DNA of 64,000 nucleotides from Dactylosporangium sucinum (lineage in GTDB: Bacteria > Actinomycetota > Actinomycetes > Mycobacteriales > Micromonosporaceae). A model generated the notes under the pieces. That model saw only the letters and a list, made by a program, of their open reading frames with translations. It did no database searches and was not told the DNA's origin. This document shows, one piece after another, positions 9,288 to 18,001 of the stretch. The DNA lies in the NCBI RefSeq assembly GCF_014647515.1, contig NZ_BMPI01000020.1, positions 19,352 to 83,351 of the forward strand, written 5' to 3'. Each line of letters starts with the position of its first letter. Position 1 is the first letter of the stretch. A program made the position numbers and the translations under genes.

Positions 9288-9303
9288 TACATACTAGTAG
9301 GTA
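9288..9303. promoter_or_regulatory. Candidate TetR operator
   Basis: The sequence TACATACTAGTAGGTA matches its reverse complement at 14 of 16 positions and is centred on ACTAGT. It begins 4 nt upstream of the TetR start codon. The position and symmetry suggest autorepression of the four-gene operon. Confidence 0.55.
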
Positions 9304-9385
9304 CAGCGAGTGCGAGCAACTCCCCCATTGATCGTCTTCGGCGCTCCTCCAGCGGCAGCACCGAGGCCCCAGCAGTCGCATACCG

Positions 9386-9700
9386 CTAGATCAGCAGCTG
9401 TCCGCTCCGAACGACGCATCCGCGCCGCCCGCCCAGCGCTGGTACGAACTCAATGTCGCGCGCGACCGCGGGAGTGCTCCGCTGCGCGGTGCGCCAGGCG
9501 GAGATCGAGTTGCTGATGTACGACAACCGGCCGGCGACCAGCCCCTGATTGTTGGAGGTGGGAATCCAGGAGAACACCTCGTCGGTCATGGCCTGGCGGT
9601 ACAGCCGCGTCTTGAACTCCACCGCCGCAACGGCCTCGGGTCCGTTGAGCGTGCTGTTTGGCATCCGATCGGCGTCGAGGGCTTCGCCGCAGCCGGTCAG
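9386..9700 (-). pseudogene. Fragment of an ABC sugar-type solute-binding protein
   Basis: One minus-strand frame reads ADRMPNSTLNGPEAVAA, then EVFSWIPTSNNQGLVAG, then RLSYISNSISAWRTAQ and IEFVPALGG. This is the inner part of a carbohydrate ABC-transporter solute-binding protein, about 90 residues out of the usual 420-450. Neither the lipoprotein N-terminus nor the C-terminal lobe is present. The fragment overlaps the region just after the sigma-factor stop and ends before the TetR leader. It is a relic of a deleted gene, not a functional product. Confidence 0.65.
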
Positions 9701-9718
9701 TGGCGCCTGGGCCGCTGG

Positions 9719-10336
9719 TCATCGTCGGTCCTCCATCACCTTCGTCAGCGCAGCAATGGCCCGGGCGCCGTGCGACTTGACTGCGCCAACCGAGATTCCC
9801 ATCGCGGTGGCGATCTCGGCCTCCCGCAGACCGAGCCAGTGGCGCAAGACCAGCACCTGTCGTTGGCGGGCGGACAGTTCACCCAGCGCGTCCATGAGGA
9901 TCCGCTGGTCGTCGCGGACCAGCGCGATGCTCTCCGCCGACGCGACGGCGACCGGGTCGGTGCCCCGGTCAGTGTGCTTGCGGGCCACATACAGGTGGCG
10001 AAGCCGCATCCTAGTGAGGTTGCAGACGATCGAGCGCAGATACGCCGGTGCCGCGTCGGAGCCGCGCAGGCAGTGCCATCGGCGGTACAGCTGGTAGTAC
10101 GCCTCGGCCACGATGTTCTCGGCGTCGTCCGCGCCAAGCAGTGCGGCCAGGCGGAGCAGGTCGGCGTAGTGCAGCTCGAAGAGTAGGGCGAGAGCCGCTT
10201 CCTGGTCCGGGTCGCGCGGATCCGCCGCGGTGGCAGTGCTCCAACCAGGCCGGGGCGGAGTGTGGTCCCGGTACGGGAAGGTTGCTGGCACGGTTCGGTC
10301 TTCGCTGGCTGGTTCAGGGGGTTGCGGATGAGTCAT
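9719..10336 (-). CDS. ECF-type (SigE-family-like) RNA polymerase sigma factor
   Basis: A sigma-70 family protein of about 205 residues. Region 2 is seen as ALALLFELHYADLLRLAALL through AENIVAEAYYQLYRRW. Region 4 ends the protein with LSARQRQVLVLRHWLGL and EAEIATAMGISVGAVKSH, the recognition helix-turn-helix. I prefer the ATG at 10336 over a TTG at 10378; neither has a strong ribosome-binding site. No anti-sigma factor gene adjoins it: downstream lies only the solute-binding-protein fragment. Its regulon is unknown. Confidence 0.85.
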   Translation of the reverse strand: MTHPQPPEPASEDRTVPATFPYRDHTPPRPGWSTATAADPRDPDQEAALALLFELHYADLLRLAALLGADDAENIVAEAYYQLYRRWHCLRGSDAAPAYLRSIVCNLTRMRLRHLYVARKHTDRGTDPVAVASAESIALVRDDQRILMDALGELSARQRQVLVLRHWLGLREAEIATAMGISVGAVKSHGARAIAALTKVMEDRR

Positions 10337-10477
10337 GTAAGCGGGCAGCGTGATGCGGTCGTGGCGGCAGATGGTCAATGCCCATTCGTGCTCCCGAGTA
10401 CGGCTCGCCGAGCCAGATAACTACCGGCGGGGTGGATGGATGAGCTGAACCGCACATTCTGGCGAGCGCGGGCGCAT

Positions 10478-10906
10478 CTACGGATTGTTCGCCGACCGTC
10501 CGGCTGGGCTGAGCGCGGCTCCGACCTTCTTGGCGAGCAGAGCGGTTTCGAATCCGACCTGTCCGAGATCGGCGCCGGGGTACACGAGGACAGCAACGTG
10601 GGCGTTGTCATCGATGGCCATGACGAGGAGCACCCCGCCGCGCATCTCGACGACGGTGTGTGACACGGGTCCCGCCCTCAGGCACCGAGCTGCGCCGTCG
10701 GTCAGACTGGCCAAGCCGCAGGTAATGGCGGCGAGCTGATCGGCTCGATCCGTCGGAAGGCCCTCGGACATCGCCAGGGCGAGACCGTCGGACGACACGG
10801 CGACGACATGCGCAACCGACGTTAGGCCAAGAGCGAAGTCGGTGAGCAGCCACCCGAGCCCGCCGTCGGAGGCGTGCGCCGCGCGCTGCTGGTCGAGATT
10901 TGTCAT
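10478..10906 (-). CDS. Roadblock/LC7-domain protein (CvnB-like)
   Basis: A 142-residue Roadblock/LC7 protein. It has LGWLLTDFALGLTSVAHVV, then VVAVSSDGLALAMSEGL, and a C-terminal MRGGVLLVMAIDDNAHVAVLV strand-rich part. In actinobacterial conservons this protein (CvnB) follows the kinase (CvnA) and precedes DUF742 (CvnC) and a small GTPase (CvnD). Here its ATG overlaps the kinase stop (ATGA, 10903-10906), but no DUF742 or GTPase gene follows; the next gene is the sigma factor 142 nt on. It may regulate a GTPase encoded elsewhere. Confidence 0.88.
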   Translation of the reverse strand: MTNLDQQRAAHASDGGLGWLLTDFALGLTSVAHVVAVSSDGLALAMSEGLPTDRADQLAAITCGLASLTDGAARCLRAGPVSHTVVEMRGGVLLVMAIDDNAHVAVLVYPGADLGQVGFETALLAKKVGAALSPAGRSANNP

Positions 10907-13359
10907 ATCCTGCGTCCATTGCGGTGTGGTGGGAGTGGGGTACGGGCCGCCGCGGCTACGCCCCGGCTGAGGCCAGCCAACTGCGAGCGGACCCGGTCGG
11001 GATCAATCGGGTCTCTTGTCTGAGTCCGCGCTGGGGTCGGAATGTGGCCGGGGAGCAGGTGGGCTCCAGTCCGCCGGCGCGGCAGCGGCGCTCCGTCCAC
11101 TTGGGGAGGCGAATCCGCCATAAGCTGCACGACTTTCATGTGTTCCCAGTCAGCGGGAGCCTGGGGGAACGCATCTGCGGCGGTGTGGGTGCCCTGTCCG
11201 CCGCGCGTGGCAACCCAGGCCAAACGCAACTCGTCGTAGATGAGTGGGGGCTCGTGCACCACGGCGGCCGCCTTCACCGGCGCCGGGCTCAGGGCTCGGG
11301 GCGGTTGTGATGGTGGGCCGCTTTGCACCGCGACGCGAGACGGCCGCCCGGCTGCGGTCGAGGAAGTGACGGAACTGACCCGTTCGCCGATGATCTCGTT
11401 TGGAAGGTCCACGAGGGCCGCGACGCCGCCGCCATCGCCACGCCGCAGCTCCACACGGACTGTGTGCCGAGCTGCCAGCCGTGCGACCACCAGCAGTCCG
11501 AGCGTGCCGGCCAGCGCACTGGTGAGCATGGTGGGCTCACGCAACCGTTCGTTGGCTGCGGCGAGTGCCTGCGGGGCCATGCCGATCCCGTTGTCGTAGA
11601 CAGTGATCACAACGCCAGCCGAGTCGCGATGCGCGCTGATCGTCACCTGGGTTTGTGGAGGTGAATAGGTGGCGGCGTTCTCGAGGAGCTCAGCGAGCAG
11701 ATGCGCCAGGTCTCCCACAGCCCGCCCGGCGACGGAAACGTCTGGCAGGACTGCGATGTCGACCCGCGTGTAGTCGGCGATTTCCGCTATGGCCGCGCGC
11801 ACCACATCCAGGAGGGGAAACGCACCTGTGAACCGCCGGCCCGGATCAGTGCCGGTCAGAACCAAGAGATTCTCAGCGTTTCGGCGCATCCTGGCGGCCA
11901 AATGGTCGATGACGTAGTACCTGGCGAGGGTATTTGGATCGGTCTCAACACGCTCAAGATCGTCGATAGCGGCGAGTTGGCGCTGCACCAGCTTCTGGCT
12001 GCGCCGAGCTAGCGCGGTCACCAGTGCCTCGGTATCCAGGCGGAGCAGCGCCTGGTCCGCGGCAAGGTGCAACGCGGTCGCGTGGACCGTTGCAAAGGCT
12101 GCCCCGACCTCGGCGATCTCGTCCCGCAACGCCAGCGAAAGCTGATCGTCAAGCCGATTGGTCATCGAGTTCAGTTGCGCGTCATGGGCCAGAGCGGGAT
12201 TGTCCGCGACCGCAATCTCGTCGACGACAATGGGTAGCCGAGACGCCGTGCCAAGGGCTGCCCGTCGCAGTCGACCAAGTCGGTGGCTCATCCCAGTCGC
12301 AATGACGATCGCGATGACCACCGACGAGATTGCGAGGCTCACTGCGCCCGTGATCGTCACCACTGCGTCTCGACGCGCATCCGCTCTCGCATCGGCGGCC
12401 TTCGCCGACAGCTCGGCTGCCAGCCCAACCTCAACCTCGTGCAACAGACCAATGGTGCGCGTCATGGCCGCGTACCATGCATCTGCGTCGACCTTCAGGG
12501 CACCAGCTGCGCCGGACAGCGCCGCATCGCGTAGTTGAACCGCAGTCTTCACTTCTGGATCCGTTACGAGACGGTCGAAGTTCGCGCGCGCGGCCACGCC
12601 GGCCACCCGACCGAACGTCTCCAGACGCTCCTGCTCGACGGCCGCGAATTTGACCAGGTTGGCGAAACCGCCGGGCGCATAAGCGCGCTGACGAAAAGCC
12701 TTGTACAGCACGTCCCGTTCGACTGCCAACGCGTGCCTGGCGGTGGCCAGCGCGGCGATCGCCTGGGTGCGGTTCGCTAGCGGCCGATCGACCAACGCTG
12801 CAGGTATGGCGTCGGCGACACGTAGCAGCACCTCCGTGAGCGGGTCGTACAGGCCCCGGACATCCTCCAAAGCGGATCCGTCAGGAGGGCCATACGCCAC
12901 ATCAAGGCCGGGGGACGCGGCACTTCGGACTGTGGCGAGCTTCGCCAACTGCTGCATCGCCGCGTCCAATGTCGGTTCCAAGCCAGGCGCCGCCAAGACC
13001 GCGGCCGCACCCCTGTTCCGGAACGTGCCGAGCGCGCCATCTGTGCTCGCCCATTGCGCCTTCGCCGAGTCGCCCACACCGCCACGGTCAATTAGCGCGG
13101 CAGTCTCGGCCTCCTCTCGGTCGAGCTGATCCAGGAGATCCATTGTCGACACCGACGCGTCGGCAAGCGCCTCGGCCCGGTCAGACTCCTCGACGACAGC
13201 CCAGCTGGACCTGGCCTGCATTCCCGTCAACACGGCGAGGCCGACCATGGGAAGTAGGACAACGAGCACCAACCGGGTACGCACGGATCTGTACCAACGC
13301 ACAGGCGCACGGACCCTGGAATCCTCACTGACCATGCGGGCAGTCGCTCGTGCGTTCAA
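10903..13359 (-). CDS. Nitrate-sensing-domain (NIT) sensor histidine kinase (CvnA-like)
   Basis: An 818-residue membrane sensor kinase. An N-terminal TM helix (VRTRLVLVVLLPMVGLAVLTG, about residues 27-47) is followed by an extracytoplasmic helical NIT domain. A second TM lies near residue 340 (VVTITGAVSLAISSVVIAIV). Next come a HAMP-like linker and an atypical kinase core, with dimerisation region RRSQKLVQRQLAAIDDLE and N-box HLLAELLENAATYSPP. The ATP lid contains DNGIGM. A disordered proline-rich tail ends the protein. I keep the TTG at 13359 because GGGAGAGG lies 5 nt upstream; the ATG at 13335 has no such site. It is the first gene of a truncated conservon with the Roadblock gene. Confidence 0.9.
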   Translation of the reverse strand: MNARATARMVSEDSRVRAPVRWYRSVRTRLVLVVLLPMVGLAVLTGMQARSSWAVVEESDRAEALADASVSTMDLLDQLDREEAETAALIDRGGVGDSAKAQWASTDGALGTFRNRGAAAVLAAPGLEPTLDAAMQQLAKLATVRSAASPGLDVAYGPPDGSALEDVRGLYDPLTEVLLRVADAIPAALVDRPLANRTQAIAALATARHALAVERDVLYKAFRQRAYAPGGFANLVKFAAVEQERLETFGRVAGVAARANFDRLVTDPEVKTAVQLRDAALSGAAGALKVDADAWYAAMTRTIGLLHEVEVGLAAELSAKAADARADARRDAVVTITGAVSLAISSVVIAIVIATGMSHRLGRLRRAALGTASRLPIVVDEIAVADNPALAHDAQLNSMTNRLDDQLSLALRDEIAEVGAAFATVHATALHLAADQALLRLDTEALVTALARRSQKLVQRQLAAIDDLERVETDPNTLARYYVIDHLAARMRRNAENLLVLTGTDPGRRFTGAFPLLDVVRAAIAEIADYTRVDIAVLPDVSVAGRAVGDLAHLLAELLENAATYSPPQTQVTISAHRDSAGVVITVYDNGIGMAPQALAAANERLREPTMLTSALAGTLGLLVVARLAARHTVRVELRRGDGGGVAALVDLPNEIIGERVSSVTSSTAAGRPSRVAVQSGPPSQPPRALSPAPVKAAAVVHEPPLIYDELRLAWVATRGGQGTHTAADAFPQAPADWEHMKVVQLMADSPPQVDGAPLPRRRTGAHLLPGHIPTPARTQTRDPIDPDRVRSQLAGLSRGVAAAARTPLPPHRNGRRI

Positions 13360-13443
13360 TGCAACCTCTCCCAGCTCGTTTGCTGATCCCGCCGGACAGA
13401 TTGCGACGCCGACCGGTGGCAGAACCGGCCTGACAGACGCGTG

Positions 13444-13671
13444 CTAGCCGGCGATCGTTTCGTGAAGAGGACCGACGCCGTTCTGGTACGGCATGTTCTT
13501 GGCCGTCATCGCCATCCTGGGGTCGCGGCAGCCGTCGTCGGGTACCACATCGGCCCACTGTCCAGCATGGACATCCGCGGTCCTGACGGCGTTCTCGACG
13601 GCTTCCGCGCCACGATGCAGCGGGTCGCGCAGAGCCGCGGACTCAACCGTCACGGCCACCCACAGATGCAT
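13444..13671 (-). pseudogene. Fragment of a class III (GABA-type) aminotransferase
   Basis: The minus strand encodes HRGAEAVENAVRTADVHAG, then MAMTAKNMPYQNGVGP. These align without gaps to the intact aminotransferase at 29227-30603 (NSGAEAVENAIKIARVHTG and MALTAKSMPYKHGFGP). About 60 residues of a 458-residue protein remain, lacking the PLP lysine region, and the central part is degraded. This is a decayed copy of the same family, and it lies about 240 bp from a copy of the LacI-type operator. Confidence 0.7.
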
Positions 13672-14427
13672 CCCGGACGGAGCACTGCATGGCTGACCAT
13701 CGTTCCGACATGCGCGGCATATGCACCCATCGATCCACCTCCGGTACGGGAACGACCACGTGTGTAGGACCCACGTCAGCGGTCACGGTTGGCCCGCGTT
13801 TCGCCAACCGTTTGTCGAATGCCTGCTCGTTTCTAGCCAGACGACCAACGACGCCTCAAATGGTGCTGGCGAGCGACTCCACCGGCGCCGCTCCGGCCAA
13901 TGAGCCCTGCACGCCGGAACGTTCCGGCAACGCCACGATGATGCGCCCGCGCAAGCTCGCTGTCAAGGACCATTCACCCGCGTACCGCACGGCCCCTCAC
14001 CGGACTGCACTAGGTACCCGCGAAGGTCTCCGCCGTGCCATCAGGGTTCGACCGGCAGCCGCCAGCCACGCTCAGGCGTCGCACCCAAACTCACCGACCA
14101 CGGCCCGAGCCCAACCGCTCTCGCTGGTCCACGACAACGACCTGACGTCGGCGCATGCGGGCGGCGATGCAGCACGACGAGGTATCACTGCAGAAGACCG
14201 GGGTGGAACTTGCGCGCGTCCAAGCACTGCCCGGCCGGCAATCGGGCTGGTCCCGCCGACCGGCATGTCCACCCAAGGCCATGCTGCCTCCTCTGAACGG
14301 CCAAGGCGCGGCACACCGCACCTACCCCACCGCACGCTGCGGGACTGTAGGGGTAGATGGTGAAAATCCAGACATAGGGAACTTTGGATGACAGTCGTAA
14401 TCAACCAGCATTGGGAGCCTGCGGTCG
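13672..14427. other. Degenerate intergenic DNA with one operator copy
   Basis: No frame in this 750-bp stretch resembles a protein family I know. The open frames are short, rich in Arg, Pro and Thr, and lack ribosome-binding sites. The only recognisable element is the palindrome at 13913-13928 and its downstream flank. I read it as decayed former coding or duplicated DNA. Confidence 0.4.
13913..13928. promoter_or_regulatory. Third copy of the 16-bp LacI-type operator
   Basis: Perfect palindrome GCCGGAACGTTCCGGC, identical to the copies at 15055-15070 and 26989-27004. The DNA after it (gat-gatgcgcc, then tgtcaagg about 30 nt on) also matches the flanks of the other two copies. No intact gene starts downstream, so this is probably a relic of a duplicated control region. 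Confidence 0.7.
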
Positions 14428-14850
14428 ATGCGGTGGGTGACGGGCGAGGATCTGCTCGCCCGAGTGCTCGACGACGACACGGTGGCACCCCTGGCGAAGC
14501 GGGCCCACAGGCAGGGGATGGCGCTGCTGGGTGAGGGCGGGCTGCTGCAGCTGACGAAGCGGTTCCCGGAAGCGGCGCCCGCCGGGGAGATGGACGCGCA
14601 CCCGGGCCGGGACCGGCACAAGCGCGGCGGGGACGGTAACGCCCATAACGGCAAGCGGACCAAGACGCTGATCACCGATGTCGGGCCGGCGTCCGTTCCG
14701 GCGATCGTGGCCAAGCGGCAGCGTCGCTTCGGCGGTGTGGACAACCGGTCATCTCGTTGACGCGAAGGGGTTGACGACCGGGGAGGTGTGTGCGCACCTG
14801 GCCAAGGTGTACGGCTCGCACATCTTTCCCGCCTGTTGGTTGTGGCCCAC
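14428..14850 (+). pseudogene. IS256-family (Mutator) transposase remnant
   Basis: One plus-strand frame has LLGEGGLLQLTKRFPEAAP, HNGKRTKTLITDVGPASV and AIVAKRQRRFGGVD. A second frame continues with LVDAKGLTTGEVCAHLAKVYG. Together they follow the N-terminal third of IS256-type transposases (GEGGLLxxLTKxxLExAL, RNGxRxKTVLTEVGP, IVPKRQRRxxGVD, SLxAKGLTxGEIxAHLxEVYG). Internal deletions, a frameshift near 14745 and loss of the whole DDE catalytic core show it is dead. I saw no terminal inverted repeats. Confidence 0.75.
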
Positions 14851-15054
14851 TTGCGCGCTGCGCCCACATCGGGCTAACTGGAGGTCGCGACCTCGGCGAA
14901 ACGAGACAGAAGCAGGGGCGCCAGCAGGCGGAAATAGATTCCTTCCAGGGATCGCTAGCGTGACCCCTTATTCGTCAGTTCGACAGACGGCTACGCAAAT
15001 TGCGATGCGGCCGGGAGCCAACCGAATCTCTATCAAGGCCCAATTCGCCGTGCC

Positions 15055-15070
15055 GCCGGAACGTTCCGGC
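15055..15070. promoter_or_regulatory. LacI-type operator upstream of LacI regulator 1
   Basis: Perfect 16-bp palindrome GCCGGAACGTTCCGGC, 108 nt before the ATG of the LacI gene at 15179. The same palindrome lies upstream of the paralogous LacI gene at 27188, and a centred CG step is typical of LacI/GalR operators. Autoregulation and cross-regulation by the two paralogues are likely. Confidence 0.72.
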
Positions 15071-15178
15071 ACCCTCGATCGTGCGCCCCGAAGGGCGACC
15101 CTGTCAAGGGTTTTCGCCACCGAATGCGATTACGATCACCAACCGCGCTTTCGCCGGCAACGTTGATAACCTCGGCAC

Positions 15179-16156
15179 ATGAACCGCAGATCGGTCACCA
15201 TCGTCGACCTTGCAGAAAGCCTAGGCCTGTCGAAGACGACGGTCGCCGACGCCCTCAAGGGTTCCGGGCGGGTGGCAGAGTCGACGCGAAGGCGGGTCCT
15301 CGAAGCCGCAGGCGAACGAGGCTACATGGCGAACCGCGCGGCACAACAGCTACGGACGCGATCGGCGGGCGCGATCGGCTTGTACATTCCGCCGAAGGTT
15401 CGCAGCATGTCTTTCTATATGCCATTCGCACTTGGGGTGGCCGACGAGGCGTCACACCACGCCTGGGACCTGACACTGCTGACACGTTGGCCGCGGAATG
15501 GCAAGCCCGCGAACCAGGTCGACGGCGTCATCGTCATCGACGCCCTGCCCGGCGACCCGGTGGTGAAGCGCTTGATCGACCTCCCGGTCCCGATCGTGAC
15601 GGCCGGGCGGAGCACGGACATCCCGCCCGATCGGCTGGCCGCCGTCATCGAAATCGAATACGAACGGATGTGCGGCGTCGTCCTCGACCGGCTCGAGGCA
15701 CTGGGCGCCGGACGCCCGGCCCTCGTAAGCCCCGTTGCGGGTGACGACCTGTCATGGTCGCGGCAACTCCAGCGCGGCTACCAGTCCTGGTGCGACCGGC
15801 AACGTAAGCCGTCGCACCTGGTGACAATGCCGACGTTCCCAACTACGGACGACCTGGCCACGGCCATGGCCAAGGTCCTGGCCGTCCAAGAAATCGATGC
15901 TATTCTATTCGCCTGGCAAGACATCGCTACCCGAGCCGCTATCCAGCTGGACCATCTGTGCTCCACGACCGGACGGTCGGTCTCGCTGGCCACAATTGTC
16001 AGCTCGATGGACCATTTCAACAACGCGTACCTGACGGCGCTGGATCTGCGTCCGCATCTGTTTGGGCAGTCAGCCGCGAGGTTGCTGCGCGAGGTGGTAG
16101 TGGAACCGCCGAATCGGACCATCCACAGACTCCACGAGGCGAAACTCGTCGAATAG
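15179..16156 (+). CDS. LacI-family transcriptional regulator 1 (nitrile cluster)
   Basis: A 325-residue LacI/GalR regulator. The headpiece (residues 5-55) has VTIVDLAESLGLSKTTVADAL and RRRVLEAAGERGYMANRAA, with the hinge at about 50-60. The periplasmic-binding-protein-like effector domain follows (DGVIVIDALPGDPVV, SPVAGDDLSWSRQLQRGY, AILFAWQDIATRAAIQ). It is roughly three quarters identical by eye to the regulator at 27188-28168, and even the DNA around the start (GTTGATA-CCTC) is shared. It lies convergent to the nitrile operon end. The two genes bracket the operon, so this is probably a duplicated regulator for nitrile, amide or aldoxime use. Confidence 0.93.
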   Translation: MNRRSVTIVDLAESLGLSKTTVADALKGSGRVAESTRRRVLEAAGERGYMANRAAQQLRTRSAGAIGLYIPPKVRSMSFYMPFALGVADEASHHAWDLTLLTRWPRNGKPANQVDGVIVIDALPGDPVVKRLIDLPVPIVTAGRSTDIPPDRLAAVIEIEYERMCGVVLDRLEALGAGRPALVSPVAGDDLSWSRQLQRGYQSWCDRQRKPSHLVTMPTFPTTDDLATAMAKVLAVQEIDAILFAWQDIATRAAIQLDHLCSTTGRSVSLATIVSSMDHFNNAYLTALDLRPHLFGQSAARLLREVVVEPPNRTIHRLHEAKLVE

Positions 16157-16189
16157 CCGGCTCGTGGCGCACGCCGCTAGGCAGTGTCC

Positions 16190-16426
16190 TCAAAGGGTCA
16201 TGGCCAATGCAGAAGTGCGGCGACGGTGACTGTGGCCTGGAACGACGTGGTGGTTTTGTTTGAGCCGGTTGAGCAGCGTTCCACGACGTTGCGATCTCGT
16301 CGGGTTCTCGTCGCCCCTTACCGCCGCAGGCATGCTGATACGCCCGCACGATTGTCGAGTCCACGACTGCCACGACCCATACCAATCCGGCACATCCCGC
16401 CACGGCGCCCGGACCGCACCTTCCAC
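16190..16426 (-). pseudogene. IS5-family transposase remnant
   Basis: Minus-strand fragments of an IS5-type (DDE) transposase lie in two frames within about 240 bp. They are VRAPWRDVPDWYGSW (family RTGAPWRDLPERFGPW), VVDSTIVRAYQHA (the catalytic-Asp DSTxVRAHQHAAG motif) and GTLLNRLKQNHHVV (near-C-terminal ERxFNRLKQxRxxATRY). The order is right, but most of the protein between them is deleted and the frame shifts. It sits between LacI regulator 1 and the end of the nitrile operon. Confidence 0.7.
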
Positions 16427-16471
16427 ACGAACCTTGATACTGCCGCGCCAGGCAACGCTACCGGGCCGATT

Positions 16472-16503
16472 GTCGGCACCGGCCGCAAACGCGCTGTGCC
16501 GAC
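16472..16503 (-). terminator. Candidate hairpin after the aldoxime dehydratase gene
   Basis: A perfect 8-bp inverted repeat, GTCGGCAC and GTGCCGAC, flanks a 16-nt loop 22 nt beyond the operon's last stop codon. There is no T-tract, which is common for actinobacterial terminators. Confidence 0.35.
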
Positions 16504-16525
16504 GTCCGTGCTGCGCCGGAATTCC

Positions 16526-17599
16526 TCATGTGGACGGATCCAACGAATTCAACATTCCGGTCTTGCGATGACAGTTGAAGTATTCGAACGCCTGGTCCTT
16601 CGCACGAATTACACTCATCTCGTGGTAGAGCTTCAGGTTCGCGTTCCCCTCTGCAAGTCGGTAGTGCCTGGTGCCGGCCGCGAAGATCTTCAGGTGCGTG
16701 TCCGACCAGCACCATGCCTCAATGGCCGCCAATGAGTGCCAGGCGCTCAAGCTGTAGGTCTTCTCGATGGGGCCGTCAGGGCCGACGAGCGTCATAAAGC
16801 GATTGAAGAAGCAGCCCGAACGACGGCCGTCATCTCGCAGCTCCAGCATTCCCTTGATCAACGCCGGCCTGACCTCGTCCAGATAAAAAGCACGCTCGTC
16901 GTGGTCGGTCTCCGACCAGTCCTGGCCGGACCGCAGCAGGCAGAGATTCTCGTGGGGTTGCACGGCAACGTGTCTACCCAAGGTCTCGCCATCGACCGCT
17001 CCGACAAGTGCAGGCCTACCGGTCGGATCCATGGCGTCGATCTGAGACCGGGGAATTCGGTCCCGGGCGCTGCCCCAGTAGCCGTGGGTATCGGTCATAC
17101 CGCTCATGTGGCTGGCGATTGCCGAGTAGCCCTCCGGGTAGGGATGGGAGAACGTGGTCTCGGTGTCCTTGATGCTCGGGGTGTAGCGCTCGCAGAAGAA
17201 ACCAAGATCGCCGTCCAGCGACGCGTCTTGATGCCACCACTCACGCGGAAGCTCGCTGTCCCACCGGTCATAGTGCCGGCGATCGTCCCAGTACGCAGCC
17301 ACCACTGCGGTGGCGTATCCCAGCTCGTCGACATACTCTGCCCGGTCGCGGAACGCCGGCCCGAACGGCCGTTGAAAGGTGGCTTGCCACGAACGAACCA
17401 CCGCCTCGCTCGCGGATGACCTATTCCTGCCCTGCACCCCAACGAAGATCATCGGCAATGCGGTGACCTGCGGATCGAACCGCGCAGAGTAGGAAGGCGT
17501 TACCGGCCTGAACCCTTCCGGCGCTCCTAGCGGATACGTTCGGGCGACCCGCAGATGTGGCGGTATGGCCGGCTCGAGCTTCTCGGCGTTTCCGTTCAT
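16526..17599 (-). CDS. Aldoxime dehydratase (phenylacetaldoxime dehydratase family)
   Basis: A 357-residue heme enzyme that dehydrates aldoximes to nitriles (R-CH=NOH to R-CN). Family features are the N-terminal IPPHLRVARTYP segment, FVGVQGR, GYATAVVAAYWDD, and the C-terminal heme region. His302 (in WSDTHLKIFAAG) and His326 (in KLYHEMSV) are the likely proximal ligand and catalytic distal histidine, by their order and spacing compared with characterised Oxd enzymes. Length matches the family (about 350). It is the last gene of the operon, 16 nt after the nitrile hydratase accessory gene, as in classical Rhodococcus and Pseudomonas nitrile clusters. It supplies the nitrile that nitrile hydratase consumes. 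Confidence 0.93.
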   Translation of the reverse strand: MNGNAEKLEPAIPPHLRVARTYPLGAPEGFRPVTPSYSARFDPQVTALPMIFVGVQGRNRSSASEAVVRSWQATFQRPFGPAFRDRAEYVDELGYATAVVAAYWDDRRHYDRWDSELPREWWHQDASLDGDLGFFCERYTPSIKDTETTFSHPYPEGYSAIASHMSGMTDTHGYWGSARDRIPRSQIDAMDPTGRPALVGAVDGETLGRHVAVQPHENLCLLRSGQDWSETDHDERAFYLDEVRPALIKGMLELRDDGRRSGCFFNRFMTLVGPDGPIEKTYSLSAWHSLAAIEAWCWSDTHLKIFAAGTRHYRLAEGNANLKLYHEMSVIRAKDQAFEYFNCHRKTGMLNSLDPST

Positions 17600-17614
17600 C
17601 GTGACATCTCCCGA

Positions 17615-18001
17615 CTATTGGTCCCGGGTTGGATTGGCGGCCGGATCTACAGCAGGGTCGGCCAGTGCGGCGCGGATGAGATCGATCCTCTCGTCCATGT
17701 CGCGCCTTGCGACGAACCCTTCCTCGACCAACGTCCGCTCGGCCGCCGCCAGCCAGCAGTCGAAGTACGCATCCTCGGTGTCCGCCGTATTCTCCACCGA
17801 ATTGCCTGCCTTCTCGATCTCCTCGGCAAGGCGCTGCTGAAAGGCGCGCCACGGAGTATGGCCGTTGTTTGCCAGCGCGACCATCAAGGCGAATACCCTT
17901 GCCTGCCATGGGGCCCGGAACAGGCTTCGGCCAGCAACGGCGTCCGGCATGACCGCGTGCGCAGAGTCGAGGAGGCCGCGGTGTTTTTCATGCGGGTTCA
18001 A
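17615..18001 (-). CDS. Nitrile hydratase accessory (activator) protein
   Basis: A protein of about 128 residues resembling the N-terminal part of the nitrile hydratase beta subunit, as activator and metallochaperone proteins of cobalt-type enzymes do. It has FRAPWQARVFALMVALANNG, then PWRAFQQRLAEEIEKAG, and YFDCWLAAAERTLVEEG. These helpers swap with beta and insert cobalt into alpha. I chose the TTG at 18001 because GGGAG lies 7 nt upstream; an ATG at 18040 in the same frame overlaps the beta gene further. The start overlaps the beta stop by 14 nt. Together with alpha, beta and Oxd it completes the maturation set. Confidence 0.85.
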   Translation of the reverse strand: MNPHEKHRGLLDSAHAVMPDAVAGRSLFRAPWQARVFALMVALANNGHTPWRAFQQRLAEEIEKAGNSVENTADTEDAYFDCWLAAAERTLVEEGFVARRDMDERIDLIRAALADPAVDPAANPTRDQ

